NCBI RefSeq assembly: GCF_016892765.1
Contig: NZ_JAFEMD010000005.1
Location: 117,305 to 181,304, forward strand
Length of the DNA stretch: 64,000 nucleotides
Origin: Microvirga arvi
GTDB taxonomy: Bacteria; Pseudomonadota; Alphaproteobacteria; Rhizobiales; Beijerinckiaceae
Reading direction: 5' to 3'
Below are positions 37,454 through 48,218 of the stretch, in pieces. Each line of letters starts with the position of its first letter. Position 1 is the first letter of the stretch. The notes below the pieces were generated by a model. That model saw only the letters and a program-made list of their open reading frames with translations. It had not been told where the DNA came from and searched no databases. The translations under genes and the position numbers were made by a program.

Positions 37454-38026
37454 GTGAGCAAGCCCCCCATCAGCCGTTTCCCCGTTCCCGAGATCGCCGA
37501 TCTGCCGGAGGATATCCGCTCGCGCATCCTGGCCGTTCAGGAGAAGTCCGGCTTCGTGCCGAACGTCTTCCTGGTTCTTGCCCGCCGACCCGACGAGTTC
37601 CGCGCCTTCTTCGCCTATCACGACGCCCTGATGGACAAGCCCGGCAACCTCACCAAGGCCGAGCGCGAGATGATCGTGGTCGCGACCAGCAACGCCAACC
37701 AATGCCAGTATTGCGTCATTGCCCATGGCGCCATCCTGCGCATCCGGGCCAAGAACCCGCTGATCGCCGATCAGGTCGCCGTCAACTACCGCAAGGCCGA
37801 TATCACGCCCCGCCAGAGGGCAATGCTCGATTTCGCCATGAAGGTGGCTCTCGAAGCCCATGCCGTGAGCGATGCGGACATCACAGCCCTCAACGACCAC
37901 GGCTTCACCGAGGAGGACGTGTGGGACATTGCGGCGATTGCCGCCTTCTTCGCCATGTCGAACCGCTTGGCCAATGTCAGCAGCATGCGGCCGAACGACG
38001 AATTCTACATGCTGGGGCGCGGGTGA
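37454..38026 (+). CDS. Peroxidase-related AhpD-like protein
   Basis: A 190-residue carboxymuconolactone-decarboxylase/AhpD-fold protein. NANQCQYCVIAHGAI has the CxxC-x3-H redox centre of AhpD-like alkylhydroperoxidases. SRFPVPEIADLPEDI, GFVPNVFLVLARRP and GFTEEDVWDIAAIAAFFAMSNR match the uncharacterised peroxidase-related family. The GTG at 37454 has AGAGG 8 nt upstream; there is no in-frame ATG near it. Probably a thiol peroxidase or disulfide reductase partner. Confidence 0.88.
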   Translation: MSKPPISRFPVPEIADLPEDIRSRILAVQEKSGFVPNVFLVLARRPDEFRAFFAYHDALMDKPGNLTKAEREMIVVATSNANQCQYCVIAHGAILRIRAKNPLIADQVAVNYRKADITPRQRAMLDFAMKVALEAHAVSDADITALNDHGFTEEDVWDIAAIAAFFAMSNRLANVSSMRPNDEFYMLGRG

Positions 38027-38056
38027 CATCGTCGGATGCTATCTCATAAAACCAAA

Positions 38057-38158
38057 CCTCATCCTGAGGAGCCGCTGTAAGCGGCGTCTCGAAGGAGCGT
38101 CCAGAGAGCACTGGAACCTCCTTCGAGACGCAGACTGCGTCTGCTCCTCAGGATGAGG
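38057..38158. repeat. 102-bp inverted repeat between convergent genes
   Basis: CCTCATCCTGAGGAGC (38057-38072) and GCTCCTCAGGATGAGG (38143-38158) are perfect 16-bp outer arms. Inner arms GCGTCTCGAAGGAG and CTCCTTCGAGACGC complete a long stem with small internal hairpins. Half of the unit recurs at 4051-4092. It is likely a dispersed REP-like element that also separates the AhpD-like and FAD-oxidase transcripts. Confidence 0.85.
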
Positions 38159-38189
38159 GCTCAGGGTATGCAGATTTCGCGGCGGCTTC

Positions 38190-39578
38190 TCAGATTGGAA
38201 ACACCTTGCCCGGATTGAGCCGATTGTCGGGGTCGAGCGCCCGCTTGATCGCGCGGGCAAGCTCCATCTCGGTGGAGGCGCGGTAGCGGGCAAGCTCGCC
38301 GACGCGGTACTGGCCGATGCCGTGCTCCGCCGAGATGCTGCCGCCGAAGGCCGCGACCACGTCATGCACGATGCGGTTGACAGCGCCTGCATCGTGGCTG
38401 GGCTCAACAAGCACGTTGTAGTGGATGTTGCCGTCGCCGAGATGCCCGAAGGCATTCACCCGCGTTCCCGGCGCTCCGGCAGCCAGGGCCTCACCCGCCT
38501 CTACGAGGAAGCGGGGCACCTCCGTGAGCGGCACGGAGACATCGTGCTTCACGCTCTTGCCTTCCCGCGCCTCCGACTCCGTCACATGCTCGCGCAGGGC
38601 CCAGAGCTGGGCCGCCTGAGCCCCCGACTCAGCGATCACGCCATCAAGTGCAATCTCCTGCTCGAAGGCTGTTCCGAGCATGGTCTCGGCGGCTTCGCGC
38701 AGGCCCGCGAGGCTGGAGGCTGCCTCGATCAGAACGAACCACTCACCCTCGGCGATGGGAGCCTTCAGGCCGGCATGCTTGGCCACCAGCTGCATGGAGG
38801 TGGCGGAGATCAGCTCGAAGGCGGAGATCTGGTCACCCAATTCGCCCTGGGCCAGCTCCAGGAGCCCCAGGGCTGCCGCAGGATCGGCGACCGAGAGCAG
38901 TGCCGTCACGGTATGCTTCGGGCGCGGAAGGAGCCTCAGGATTGCCGCCGTGACGATCCCGAGCGTACCCTCGCTGCCGATGAAGAGCTGCTTCCAGTCG
39001 TATCCCGCATTATCCTTGCGCAGGCGGCGCAGCCCGTTGACGATGGTGCCATCCGGCAGCACCACTTCGAGGCCGAGCACAAGGCTTCGGGTCATGCCGT
39101 AGCGCAGCACGTTGACGCCGCCCGCATTGGCCGCCACCACGCCGCCGATGGTGGCCGAGCCCTCCGCCGCCAGACTGATCGGCAGCAGGCGCCCTGCTGC
39201 CGCTGCCGCATCCTGCGCCACCTTGAGGATGCATCCGGCCTCCGCCTCGAGGGTCAATCCCACGGGATCGAGATTGCGGATGGCCGACATGCGGTTGAGG
39301 GACAGAACGACCTGTGTGCCGGAAGCGTCCGGCACGGCTCCGCCGGCCAAGCCGGTATTGCCGCCCTGCGGCACGATGGCGGCACCGGCCTCGCGGCAGA
39401 CCTGGACGATCTCGGCCACCTGCTTGGTGGATGACGGACGCACCACGCAGGCGGGCTTGCCGGGAAAAAGCTTGCGCCAGTCCACCGCATAGGGCTGGAG
39501 ACCGGAATCGTCCGCGATGATGCCTGCCGGTCCGACAAGGCTCGTCAAGCGTTGCAGGAGATCAGTCGGCATCGTCAT
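38190..39578 (-). CDS. FAD-linked oxidase (D-2-hydroxyacid dehydrogenase / GlcD-like)
   Basis: A 462-residue VAO-family flavoenzyme that oxidises D-2-hydroxy acids such as D-lactate or D-2-hydroxyglutarate. VPQGGNTGLAGGAVP and GSATIGGVVAANAGGVNVLRYG lie in the FAD_binding_4 domain. FGHLGDGNIHYNV and SISAEHGIG lie in the C-terminal oxidase domain and carry the metal/substrate His residues. Length is that of D-2-hydroxyglutarate dehydrogenases. No electron-acceptor partner gene is adjacent. Confidence 0.92.
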   Translation of the reverse strand: MTMPTDLLQRLTSLVGPAGIIADDSGLQPYAVDWRKLFPGKPACVVRPSSTKQVAEIVQVCREAGAAIVPQGGNTGLAGGAVPDASGTQVVLSLNRMSAIRNLDPVGLTLEAEAGCILKVAQDAAAAAGRLLPISLAAEGSATIGGVVAANAGGVNVLRYGMTRSLVLGLEVVLPDGTIVNGLRRLRKDNAGYDWKQLFIGSEGTLGIVTAAILRLLPRPKHTVTALLSVADPAAALGLLELAQGELGDQISAFELISATSMQLVAKHAGLKAPIAEGEWFVLIEAASSLAGLREAAETMLGTAFEQEIALDGVIAESGAQAAQLWALREHVTESEAREGKSVKHDVSVPLTEVPRFLVEAGEALAAGAPGTRVNAFGHLGDGNIHYNVLVEPSHDAGAVNRIVHDVVAAFGGSISAEHGIGQYRVGELARYRASTEMELARAIKRALDPDNRLNPGKVFPI

Positions 39579-39689
39579 CCAAACCCCTCGTGGCCTCGTT
39601 CACGGCGCTGAGCACCGCTCCTGACGGATCACGGCGTAATCGTCAACGTGACTTCCACGAGGGATTTGAATAACGCAACAAAGTTGCGT

Positions 39690-40478
39690 TCATTTCTTTC
39701 CCGATCCGGGCTCGGCCATCTTGCGATGCTGCTCGGCCAATATGCCGGCCGGCGTCACCGAGGCAAGGACGGTGGTGAACTTGTTCTTCCATCCACTGAC
39801 CACGTCGCCGTCACCGCGCATCATGGCGTCGAAACCGACTTTCGCCACGTCCGCCGGATCGTCCTTCTTGTCCTGGCCGACCTGCGTATCCATCATGTCG
39901 GCCCGCTCGAAGAACTCGGTCTCGGTGGCGCCGGGCATCAGGCAGGTCACCGTCACCCCCGTGTCCTTCAGCTCAGCCCGGAGGGCGAAGGAGAAGGAGT
40001 CGATGAACGCCTTGGTGCCGTTATAGACGGCCTGGAACGTGCCCGGCATGAAGCCGGCGATGGAACCGGTGATCAGAATGCGTCCCTCGCCGCGGGACCG
40101 CATATCGCGCCCGACCTTCTGGATGAGATAGATCGTGCCAGTGATGTTGGTGTCGATGACATGACGCGCCTGGGTGAAGTCCTGATCCAGAAACGCATGC
40201 CCGAGTCCGTGGCCTGCATTGGCGAGAAGCGCCCCGACTGGCCTGCCCTTCGCCGCCGCATAAAGCTTGTCGACACCTTCAAGCGTGGCGAGATCGGCCT
40301 CGACCGCATCGACGGCCGCGCCCAAGGCCTGGAAGTCCTTCGCCGCATCGTGAATGGCAGCCTGATCGGCGGCGATCAGCAGATCGTAGCCGTTCTGGGC
40401 GCAGAGCTTGGCAAGCTCGTACCCGATGCCGGTGGATGCTCCCGTGACGATAGCAAGCGGTTTGGATGTGTCTGGCAT
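39690..40478 (-). CDS. Short-chain dehydrogenase/reductase
   Basis: A 262-residue SDR. VTGASTGIGYELA binds the cofactor, LLANAGHGLG is the NAG motif, and ITGSIAGFMPGTFQAVYNGTKAF supplies the catalytic Ser and Tyr-x3-Lys. The acidic residue after the second strand (AADQAAIHD) hints at NAD(H). The substrate cannot be inferred; it is divergent from the glycerol transporter operon. Confidence 0.93.
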   Translation of the reverse strand: MPDTSKPLAIVTGASTGIGYELAKLCAQNGYDLLIAADQAAIHDAAKDFQALGAAVDAVEADLATLEGVDKLYAAAKGRPVGALLANAGHGLGHAFLDQDFTQARHVIDTNITGTIYLIQKVGRDMRSRGEGRILITGSIAGFMPGTFQAVYNGTKAFIDSFSFALRAELKDTGVTVTCLMPGATETEFFERADMMDTQVGQDKKDDPADVAKVGFDAMMRGDGDVVSGWKNKFTTVLASVTPAGILAEQHRKMAEPGSGKK

Positions 40479-41016
40479 GGCACTCTCTTTGCAGATAGGG
40501 CGGAATTCGACCGGTCACTTCCGGAGAGGAGCGAGCGCGGCGCACGGAGCTTGAACTCCGGAAGGAGAAGAGAGTTCAATCACTTGCCAAGCTTCCGGCG
40601 GACGTTGAGGCGGCAAAGTAGATTCGATCCGGCCAGAGACCGGATCCGAGCGAATACCTGCCTGTTGCTTTCGATCTGACGGCAAGATACCTTCACCATA
40701 ACAATAACGACAGATCGGGCCTCAAAGGGTCGGCAGTCGGGAGAAGCGCTCTTGGATCCACAGGAAGCGGCGACCTTAGGCGTTGCGGTGAGAGATGGCG
40801 CTCGCGGGCACAGCAAAGCCCGAAAGGCCACCGGCAGAACCGCAGGGGCGAGCTTTGCCAAGCTGAAAAGGATCATAGGTCCATACCCCCTGCATGAGGA
40901 CCGTGCCCCCAGAATGCGCGTGACGGAGGATGGGGGTCGAAAGCTGAACGGGCCCTCTCCTCACCATACGCATTCCTTTCCCATCTCAGGTCCGCGCGAC
41001 GTCCAAGGGATTGCCG
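40479..41016. other. Intergenic region upstream of the glycerol transporter operon
   Basis: No supported gene here; short frames such as 40580-40876 (minus) and 40752-41033 (plus) lack motifs. The first part should hold the SDR promoter and the last part the glp promoter, though no clear consensus is visible. A GC-rich CTCCGGAAG / CTTCCGGAG inverted repeat lies near 40515-40565. Confidence 0.4.
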
Positions 41017-42105
41017 ATGACTCTCACTCTTGAAGGCGTCTCGAAGAGGGTCGGCGCAGCCACTCATATCCATGATGTCCATCTCACCCTGGAGGGTGGC
41101 TCCCTCAACGTGCTGCTCGGCGCGACCCTGTCCGGCAAAACCTCTCTCATGCGCCTCATGGCCGGGCTCGACACACCGACGAGCGGCCGGGCCCTCATCG
41201 ATGGGGAGGATGTGACCGGGCGGCCCGTGCAGCGACGCAGTGTGGCGATGGTCTACCAGCAGTTCATCAACTACCCCTCGCTCACCGTCTACGAAAACAT
41301 CGCTTCGCCTCTGCGCGTCTCAGGCCTCCCGCGGAACGAAATCGACATGCGCGTCCGCGATGCCGCCAAACTTCTGAAGCTCGAGCCCTATCTCGACCGC
41401 AAGCCGCTCAACCTTTCCGGCGGCCAGCAGCAGCGGACCGCCATTGCGCGAGCCTTGGTGAAGCGTGCGGATCTCGTGCTGCTCGATGAGCCGCTGGCCA
41501 ATCTCGACTACAAGCTGCGAGAGGAACTGCGCGAGGAGTTGCCGCGCGTGTTCGCCGCCTCCGGCGCCATTTTCGTCTATGCCACGACGGAGCCGTCCGA
41601 AGCCCTGCTCCTCGGAGGCAACACGGCGACCCTGTTCGAAGGCCGGGTGACGCAGTTCGGCCCGACTCCGCAGATCTATCGCCATCCCCGGGATTTGATC
41701 ACGGCCCGTGTTTTTTCGGACCCGCCGCTCAATACGTTGAAGGTCACCAAGGCCAATGGCAGCGCGACCATGAGTACAGGCGGGCTGATCCCTGCCACCG
41801 GCGCGCTCTCCGCCGTTCCCGACGGCGAGTATACGGTCGGCTTTCGGGCTCATCACCTCACCCTCGATCCGGCAGGAGCCGATGAAATCGCCATCCCCTC
41901 GGTTGTGTCCATCGCCGAGATCACAGGCTCGGAGAGCTACGTCCACCTCGATGCAAGCGAGCATCGGCTCGTGGCCCTCGTGCCCGGCGTGAGGCGCCTG
42001 GAACCGAAATCCCGGGTCACTGCCTATCTCGATCCGCGCCATCTCTTTCTCTTCGATGTTGATGGCCGCCTCGCTGCTGCCGGTCCGGCGTCGAAAGCGG
42101 CGTGA
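41017..42105 (+). CDS. glpS: Glycerol ABC transporter ATPase GlpS-like (degenerate H-loop)
   Basis: A 362-residue ATPase of the glycerol importer. Walker A is GATLSGKT (35-42), with Leu where ABC proteins have the fourth-position Gly. The signature LSGGQ (133-137) and Walker [13 protein letters not shown] are canonical. The switch His is replaced by Thr191 ([11 protein letters not shown] against the usual VTHDQxEAL). An OB-fold regulatory domain follows. TTGCCG just before the ATG offers an alternative start at 41011. It pairs with the GlpT ATPase, whose losses are complementary. First gene of the operon. Confidence 0.9.
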   Translation: MTLTLEGVSKRVGAATHIHDVHLTLEGGSLNVLLGATLSGKTSLMRLMAGLDTPTSGRALIDGEDVTGRPVQRRSVAMVYQQFINYPSLTVYENIASPLRVSGLPRNEIDMRVRDAAKLLKLEPYLDRKPLNLSGGQQQRTAIARALVKRADLVLLDEPLANLDYKLREELREELPRVFAASGAIFVYATTEPSEALLLGGNTATLFEGRVTQFGPTPQIYRHPRDLITARVFSDPPLNTLKVTKANGSATMSTGGLIPATGALSAVPDGEYTVGFRAHHLTLDPAGADEIAIPSVVSIAEITGSESYVHLDASEHRLVALVPGVRRLEPKSRVTAYLDPRHLFLFDVDGRLAAAGPASKAA

Positions 42106-42115
42106 GGAGAGATTC

Positions 42116-43212
42116 ATGGCCCGCATCACGCTCGATCATCTCGCCCATGCCTACAACGCCGATCCCCGCACGGCAGAGGATTATGCACTCAAGGAGATCA
42201 ACCATGTCTGGAGCCAGGGCGGCGCCTATGCGCTCCTGGGCCCTTCCGGCTGCGGGAAGACCACCCTGCTCAATATCATCTCGGGTCTCGTGCGTCCCAC
42301 GCGAGGACGCGTCCGCTTCGATGACGTCGATGTAACGGACTTAGCCACGGAAGCCCGGAATATCGCTCAGGTGTTCCAGTTTCCGGTGGTCTACGACACG
42401 ATGACCGTGCGCGAGAACCTCGCCTTTCCGCTCAAGAACCGGCACGTGCCGCGCGACAGGACGGCTCAGCGGGTCGAGGAGATTGCGCGCCTCCTCGACC
42501 TGACCCGCGTGCTCGACCGCAAGGCCAGCAATCTTACGGCGGACATGAAGCAGAAGATCTCTCTCGGACGTGGCCTCGTGCGTCCCGACGTGGCGGCGAT
42601 CCTGTTCGACGAGCCGCTGACCGTCATCGACCCGCACCTGAAGTGGCAGCTGCGCTCGACCTTGAAGGAGATCCACCGCGCGCTCGACATCACCATGATC
42701 TATGTGACGCACGACCAGACCGAGGCGCTCACCTTTGCCGACAAGGTGGTGGTCATGCATGACGGTGCCGTGGTGCAGACCGGAACTCCGGACGAGCTGT
42801 TCGAGCGCCCGGCCCATACCTTCGTGGGTCATTTCATCGGTTCACCGGGCATGAACATCCTGCCCTGCCGTGTCGAGGGCGCCATGGCCATCGTTGGCAC
42901 CACCATGATCCCTCTGCACCGGGCCTACCGGACCCTCTCGGGCGGTGAGCGCATCGAACTCGGCATCCGACCGGAGTTCGCCCTGCTTCAGCCGAAGGGA
43001 GCAGGCCTGCCTGTCCAGATCCGTCGGATCGACGATATCGGCCGCGCCCGCATCGCCCGCGTGGAGATGAGCGGCCGCCCTCTTGCCGCAAGCGTTCCGA
43101 ACGACATTTCCATTGAAGGAAATGAAGCTTCGCTCGTGCTCGATCCGAACCATGTGCATATCTATGCCAATGGACATCTGGTCGCCGGCGAAGATAACCG
43201 GGGGCGGAGTGC

Positions 43213-43216
<4 letters not shown>
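42116..43216 (+). CDS. glpT: Glycerol ABC transporter ATPase GlpT-like (degenerate signature motif)
   Basis: A 366-residue ATPase, partner of the preceding one. Walker A GPSGCGKT (42-49), Walker B AAILFDEPLTVID and the switch His199 (YVTHDQTEAL) are canonical. The signature LSGGQ is replaced by LTADM at 140-144 (NLTADMKQKISLGRGL). GAGGAGAGATTC precedes the ATG; the start of the open frame 60 nt upstream is inside glpS. The OB-type regulatory domain follows at about 240-366. This glpT is an ATPase and not the glycerol-3-phosphate antiporter of enteric bacteria. Confidence 0.9.
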
Positions 43217-44105
<889 letters not shown>

Positions 44106-44109
<4 letters not shown>

Positions 44110-44990
44110 GCGGAACCATCGCTGTCGGCCCGACCGACGTCAAACCTGTCGCAGGATCCATGGCAGCAAACCGCGCCTTGTCCGGCCCGCGGGTGAACGG
44201 GCGCGTGGTGGTGATGACCCTCTATCTCCTGTTCCTGATGCTGCCGATCTACTGGCTCGTGAACATGAGCCTGAAGACCAACACGGAAATCACATCCGGC
44301 CTCACTCTCTGGCCGCGGGAGATCACCTTCGACAACTACGTCAAGATCTTCACGGACGAGAGCTGGTATTCGGGCTATATCAACTCGCTCACCTATGTGA
44401 TCATCAATACGGTGCTGTCGATCTCCTTCGCACTGCCGGCTGCCTATGCCTTTTCGCGCTACAGGTTCCTCGGCGACAAGCACTTGTTCTTCTGGCTGCT
44501 CACCAACCGCATGGCGCCCCCGGCGGTCTTCGCCCTGCCTTTCTTCAATCTCTACTCGGCCATCGGCCTCTTTGACACGCCTTGGGCCGTGGCGCTCGCC
44601 CATTGCCTGTTCAATGTGCCGCTCGCGGTGTGGATCCTGGAAGGGTTCATGTCCGGCGTGCCGCGGGAGATCGACGAGACGGCGGCCATCGACGGCTATT
44701 CCTTCCCACGCTTCTTCATCAAGATCTTCATGCCGCTGATCGCCTCAGGCGTCGGCGTTGCGGCCTTCTTCTGCTTCATGTTCTCCTGGGTCGAGCTGCT
44801 GCTGGCGCGCACGCTCACCTCGGTGACTGCCAAGCCCATCGCCGCCACCATGACGCGCACCGTCTCTGCGTCCGGCATGGATTGGGGATTGCTCGCCGCT
44901 GCGGGGGTGCTGACCATCCTGCCCGGCGCGCTCGTGATCTGGTTCGTCCGTAACTACATCGCCAAAGGCTTCGCCCTGGGCCGGGTCTGA
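44106..44990 (+). CDS. glpQ: Glycerol ABC transporter permease GlpQ-like
   Basis: A 294-residue MalG-like permease. TLYLLFLMLPIYWLVNMSLK, the EAA loop EIDETAAIDGYSFPRFFIKI and the ending NYIAKGFALGRV are typical. The ATG overlaps the glpP stop (ATGA). The long open frame extending back to 43083 is a shadow of glpT and glpP. Confidence 0.9.
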
Positions 44991-45001
44991 AGGAGAGCAG
45001 C

Positions 45002-45283
45002 ATGCCTGATTTCGCCTGGATGGCCTGGACCTGGCAAACCGGCCTCTTCTTCGCGGGCATTGCAAGCCTGCTGCTGCTCATGACGCTGCTCGCGATCTAT
45101 CGCCCCGAGACGGAACGTGTCGGGGTCTTGCGCATCCCGACCACGCGCGGTGATCGTCTCTTCATCTCTCTTCTCGGCTCGGCCTTCATCCACCTCGTCT
45201 GGCTCGGTCTCGTCGGCGCGGATCTGTGGTGGGCATCGGCTCTTTCACTCCTCTATGCCGCGGCAGTTTTCCGCTACGTGTGA
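45002..45283 (+). CDS. DUF2160 small membrane protein of the glycerol transporter operon
   Basis: A 93-residue protein with three predicted membrane segments (WQTGLFFAGIASLLLLMTLLA, LFISLLGSAFIHLVWLGLVG, ASALSLLYAAAVF). It matches DUF2160, a family encoded in glp ABC operons between permease and binding-protein genes; it occupies the position called glpU in rhizobial operons, as I recall them. It lies 11 nt after glpQ with GGAGAG upstream. Possibly an accessory subunit of the transporter. Confidence 0.88.
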   Translation: MPDFAWMAWTWQTGLFFAGIASLLLLMTLLAIYRPETERVGVLRIPTTRGDRLFISLLGSAFIHLVWLGLVGADLWWASALSLLYAAAVFRYV

Positions 45284-45300
45284 GGAGCGCACATTCAAAA

Positions 45301-45324
45301 CCTGCGGTTCGCCCGAACCGCAGG
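45301..45324 (+). terminator. Intercistronic hairpin before the glycerol-binding protein gene
   Basis: CCTGCGGTTCG / CGAACCGCAGG form a perfect 11-bp stem separated by only 2 nt, so the loop is really 4-6 nt. No T-run follows. It probably acts as an mRNA processing or stability element that raises the binding-protein level. Confidence 0.55.
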
Positions 45325-45372
45325 GACAAAGACCGGCGCATCAGCCGGCAGGGCATCACTTGGGAGGAACGA

Positions 45373-47136
45373 ATGAAACTCACCCAATCTCACCGGCACT
45401 TGAAACTCTTCGTCTCGACGAGCGTCCTCGCCATGACGCTCGGTAGCGGCGTCGCCTTTGCCGGCATGGAAGAAGCCCGTCGCTGGATCGACAGCGAATT
45501 CCAGCCCTCGACGCTCTCCAAGGACGATCAGCTGAAGGAGATGGAATGGTTCGTGAATGCGGCGAAGCCCTTCGCCGGCATGGAGATCAACGTGGTCTCG
45601 GAGACCATCACGACCCATGAATACGAGGCGCGCACGCTCGCCAAGGCATTCTCGGAAATTACCGGCATCAAGCTCACCCACGATCTGATCCAGGAAGGTG
45701 ACGTGGTGGAGAAGATCCAGACGCAGATGCAGTCAGGCCGTAACATCTACGACGCCTGGGTCAACGATTCCGACCTCATCGGCACCCACTTCCGCTACAA
45801 GCAGGCGGTGGCGCTCGACGATTGGATGGCAGGTGAAGGCAAGGACGTGACCTCGCCGACTCTCGACATCAACGACTTCATCGGCAAGTCCTTCACGACG
45901 GCGCCGGACGGCAAGATGTATCAGCTGCCGGACCAGCAGTTCGCCAACGTGTACTGGTTCCGGTACGACTGGTTCCAGCGCCCCGACATCAAGGAAAAGT
46001 TCAAGGCCAAGTACGGCTACGATCTCGGCGTTCCGGTGAACTGGTCAGCCTATGAGGACATCGCCGAGTTCTTCACCAACGAGGTGAAGGAGGTCGACGG
46101 CGTCAAGGTCTACGGCCACATGGACTACGGCAAGAAGGATCCATCGCTCGGCTGGCGCTTCACCGATGCCTGGCTCTCCATGGCCGGCAATGGTGACAAG
46201 GGCATTCCGAACGGCCTGCCCGTGGACGAGTGGGGCATCCGCATGGAGGGCTGCCGTCCGGTCGGCTCGTCCGTCGAGCGCGGCGGTGACACCAACGGGC
46301 CTGCGGCCGTCTATGCCATCACCAAGTATCTCGAGTGGCTGAAGAAGTATTCTCCGCCGCAGGCGGCCGGCATGACCTTCTCGGAATCCGGGCCCGTCCC
46401 GGCCCAGGGCAACATTGCCCAGCAGATGTTCTGGTACACCGCCTTCACGGCCGACATGGTGAAGCCGGGGCTTCCGGTCGTGAATCAGGACGGCACGCCG
46501 AAATGGCGCATGGCGCCCTCGCCGCACGGGGCCTACTGGAAGGACGGCATGAAGCTCGGCTACCAGGATGCGGGCTCATGGACGCTGTTGAAGTCCACGC
46601 CTGTCGATCGTCGCAAGGCAGCCTGGCTCTATGCGCAGTTCGTGACGTCCAAATCGGTCTCGCTGAAGAAGAGCCATGTGGGTCTCACCTTCATCCGCGA
46701 GAGCGACATCTGGCATCCGTCGATGACGGAGCGGGCTCCAAAGCTCGGTGGCCTCGTCGAGTTCTACCGCTCGCCCGCTCGCGTGCAATGGACCCCGACC
46801 GGCAACAACGTGCCGGACTATCCGAAGCTCGCGCAGCTTTGGTGGCAGAACATCGGCGATGCGGCCTCCGGCGCCAAGACCCCGCAGCAGGCGATGGATT
46901 CGCTCGCAGCCGCCCAGGACGACGTGCTCACCCGTCTCGAGCGCGCCAATGTGCAGGGCGAGTGCGGTCCCAAGATGAATCCGAAAACCACTGCGGAGGA
47001 ATGGTTCAAGAAGGCCGAAGCCGCCGGCACGATCGCGCCGCAGCGCAAGCTGGCGAACGAAAAGCCGAAAGGCGAGACGGTGGATTACGACACGCTCATC
47101 AAGAGCTGGCCCGCTTCTCCACCGAAGCGCAGCTGA
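45373..47136 (+). CDS. glpV: Glycerol ABC transporter substrate-binding protein GlpV-like
   Basis: A 587-residue periplasmic receptor, longer than usual SBP family 1 proteins, as expected for GlpV. The signal peptide is MKLTQSHRHLKLFVSTSVLAMTLGSGVAFA. MEEARRWIDSEFQPSTLSKDDQL and VNAAKPFAGMEINVVSETITTHEYEA follow. GGGAGGAACGA precedes the ATG. Last gene of the glp operon and followed by a strong terminator. No glpK or glpD is present here, so glycerol metabolism is encoded elsewhere. Confidence 0.92.
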   Translation: MKLTQSHRHLKLFVSTSVLAMTLGSGVAFAGMEEARRWIDSEFQPSTLSKDDQLKEMEWFVNAAKPFAGMEINVVSETITTHEYEARTLAKAFSEITGIKLTHDLIQEGDVVEKIQTQMQSGRNIYDAWVNDSDLIGTHFRYKQAVALDDWMAGEGKDVTSPTLDINDFIGKSFTTAPDGKMYQLPDQQFANVYWFRYDWFQRPDIKEKFKAKYGYDLGVPVNWSAYEDIAEFFTNEVKEVDGVKVYGHMDYGKKDPSLGWRFTDAWLSMAGNGDKGIPNGLPVDEWGIRMEGCRPVGSSVERGGDTNGPAAVYAITKYLEWLKKYSPPQAAGMTFSESGPVPAQGNIAQQMFWYTAFTADMVKPGLPVVNQDGTPKWRMAPSPHGAYWKDGMKLGYQDAGSWTLLKSTPVDRRKAAWLYAQFVTSKSVSLKKSHVGLTFIRESDIWHPSMTERAPKLGGLVEFYRSPARVQWTPTGNNVPDYPKLAQLWWQNIGDAASGAKTPQQAMDSLAAAQDDVLTRLERANVQGECGPKMNPKTTAEEWFKKAEAAGTIAPQRKLANEKPKGETVDYDTLIKSWPASPPKRS

Positions 47137-47145
47137 CCTAGACCG

Positions 47146-47173
47146 GCCCCGCCCCAGAAGGGCGGGGCTTTTT
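47146..47173 (+). terminator. Intrinsic terminator of the glycerol transporter operon
   Basis: GCCCCGCCC / GGGCGGGGC form a 9-bp GC stem with a 5-nt loop followed by TTTTT, a textbook rho-independent terminator 10 nt past the glpV stop. Confidence 0.92.
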
Positions 47174-47271
47174 CATGATGGGTGGCGGTCGCACGACCTA
47201 GCCGCCCGGCCAGTATTCAAGAAAAACATTTGCTGGCAGGATCGTCTGGATGATGACCGAAGGGGTTTGTC

Positions 47272-48192
47272 ATGCCAGATCCATCAGCCGGTTTTTCCCT
47301 TGATACAATCTCGGATAGTGCCGCCGATCTGCTCGATGGCATCGCACCACAGCTCGTGACGATCCATGGCCGCAAGCGTGGAACGTCGAGCGGGTTTCTC
47401 TGGCGCCCAGGCCTCGTGATCACGGCGGAGGAAGCACTGGAGTTTGATGAGGACGTGGCGATTACGCGTCCCGATGGAAGTCAGGCCACAGGAAGCCTCA
47501 TCGGCCGCGATCCGAGCACGGATATCGCCCTTCTCCGCATCGAAGAGCAGCCTCTGGAGGAGATCGACTTCAGCCCAACGGACAGCCTTCGCGCGGGTCA
47601 TCTCATTCTAGCCGCAGGGCGCCAACCCGAGGGCCTGAGCGCAGGCCTTGGCATCGTTTCCCTTGCAGGGGGAGCTTGGAGGAGCCTGCGCGGCGGTCAT
47701 ATCGACCGCAGAATTCATCTGGATCTCCGGCTCAATTTCCAGTCGGAAGGCGGCATCGCCCTTGATACGAACGGCCGGATCATCGGTATGACAGTGCTCG
47801 GTCCGCGTGGCCGGGTTCTTGTCATCCCATCGGAAACCATCGAGCGGGTCGCTCCGCAGCTTCTAGAAAAAGGCCGTGTCGCCCGCGGCTATCTGGGCCT
47901 CGGGCTCCAGCCGGTCCGCATCGACAAGGCGGCGGCCGACGCGGCGGGACTTGCGGAACCGCGAGGACTGATCGTGATCAGCGTGGACCAGGACGGTCCG
48001 GGACACAGTGCCGGCATTCGTCAGGGCGATATTCTCATTAGCTGGAACGCGGACGCCCTGCCCTCGGTCCGCCGCGTCTATACGCTTCTCGGACCCGAGA
48101 GCGTGGACCAATCCGTCGATCTGGGAATCGTGAGGGCGGGTGCGCATATGACTCTTGCGGTTGAGATCACAGAGCGCCCGAAGCCTCAGTAG
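47272..48192 (+). CDS. Catalytically degenerate HtrA/DegP-like PDZ protein
   Basis: A 306-residue protein with a chymotrypsin-like domain (about 20-200) and one PDZ domain (about 210-300: RGYLGLGLQPVRI, DGPGHSAGIRQGDILISWN). The catalytic Asp is kept (Asp84, DPSTDIALLRI). The His position reads TAEEA (Glu54, against TNSHV) and the Ser position reads QSEGG (Glu159, against GNSGG). It should therefore bind but not cut substrates. No signal peptide. It is the first gene of a three-gene cassette with a LuxR-type regulator and an active HtrA. Confidence 0.88.
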   Translation: MPDPSAGFSLDTISDSAADLLDGIAPQLVTIHGRKRGTSSGFLWRPGLVITAEEALEFDEDVAITRPDGSQATGSLIGRDPSTDIALLRIEEQPLEEIDFSPTDSLRAGHLILAAGRQPEGLSAGLGIVSLAGGAWRSLRGGHIDRRIHLDLRLNFQSEGGIALDTNGRIIGMTVLGPRGRVLVIPSETIERVAPQLLEKGRVARGYLGLGLQPVRIDKAAADAAGLAEPRGLIVISVDQDGPGHSAGIRQGDILISWNADALPSVRRVYTLLGPESVDQSVDLGIVRAGAHMTLAVEITERPKPQ

Positions 48193-48218
48193 CGAGTGGG
48201 CGCCGATAGGGTAAAGCC

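Noticed and set aside
40752..41033. Plus-strand frame running into glpS
   Set aside because: No motif, no ribosome binding site, and it overlaps the glpS start in another frame.
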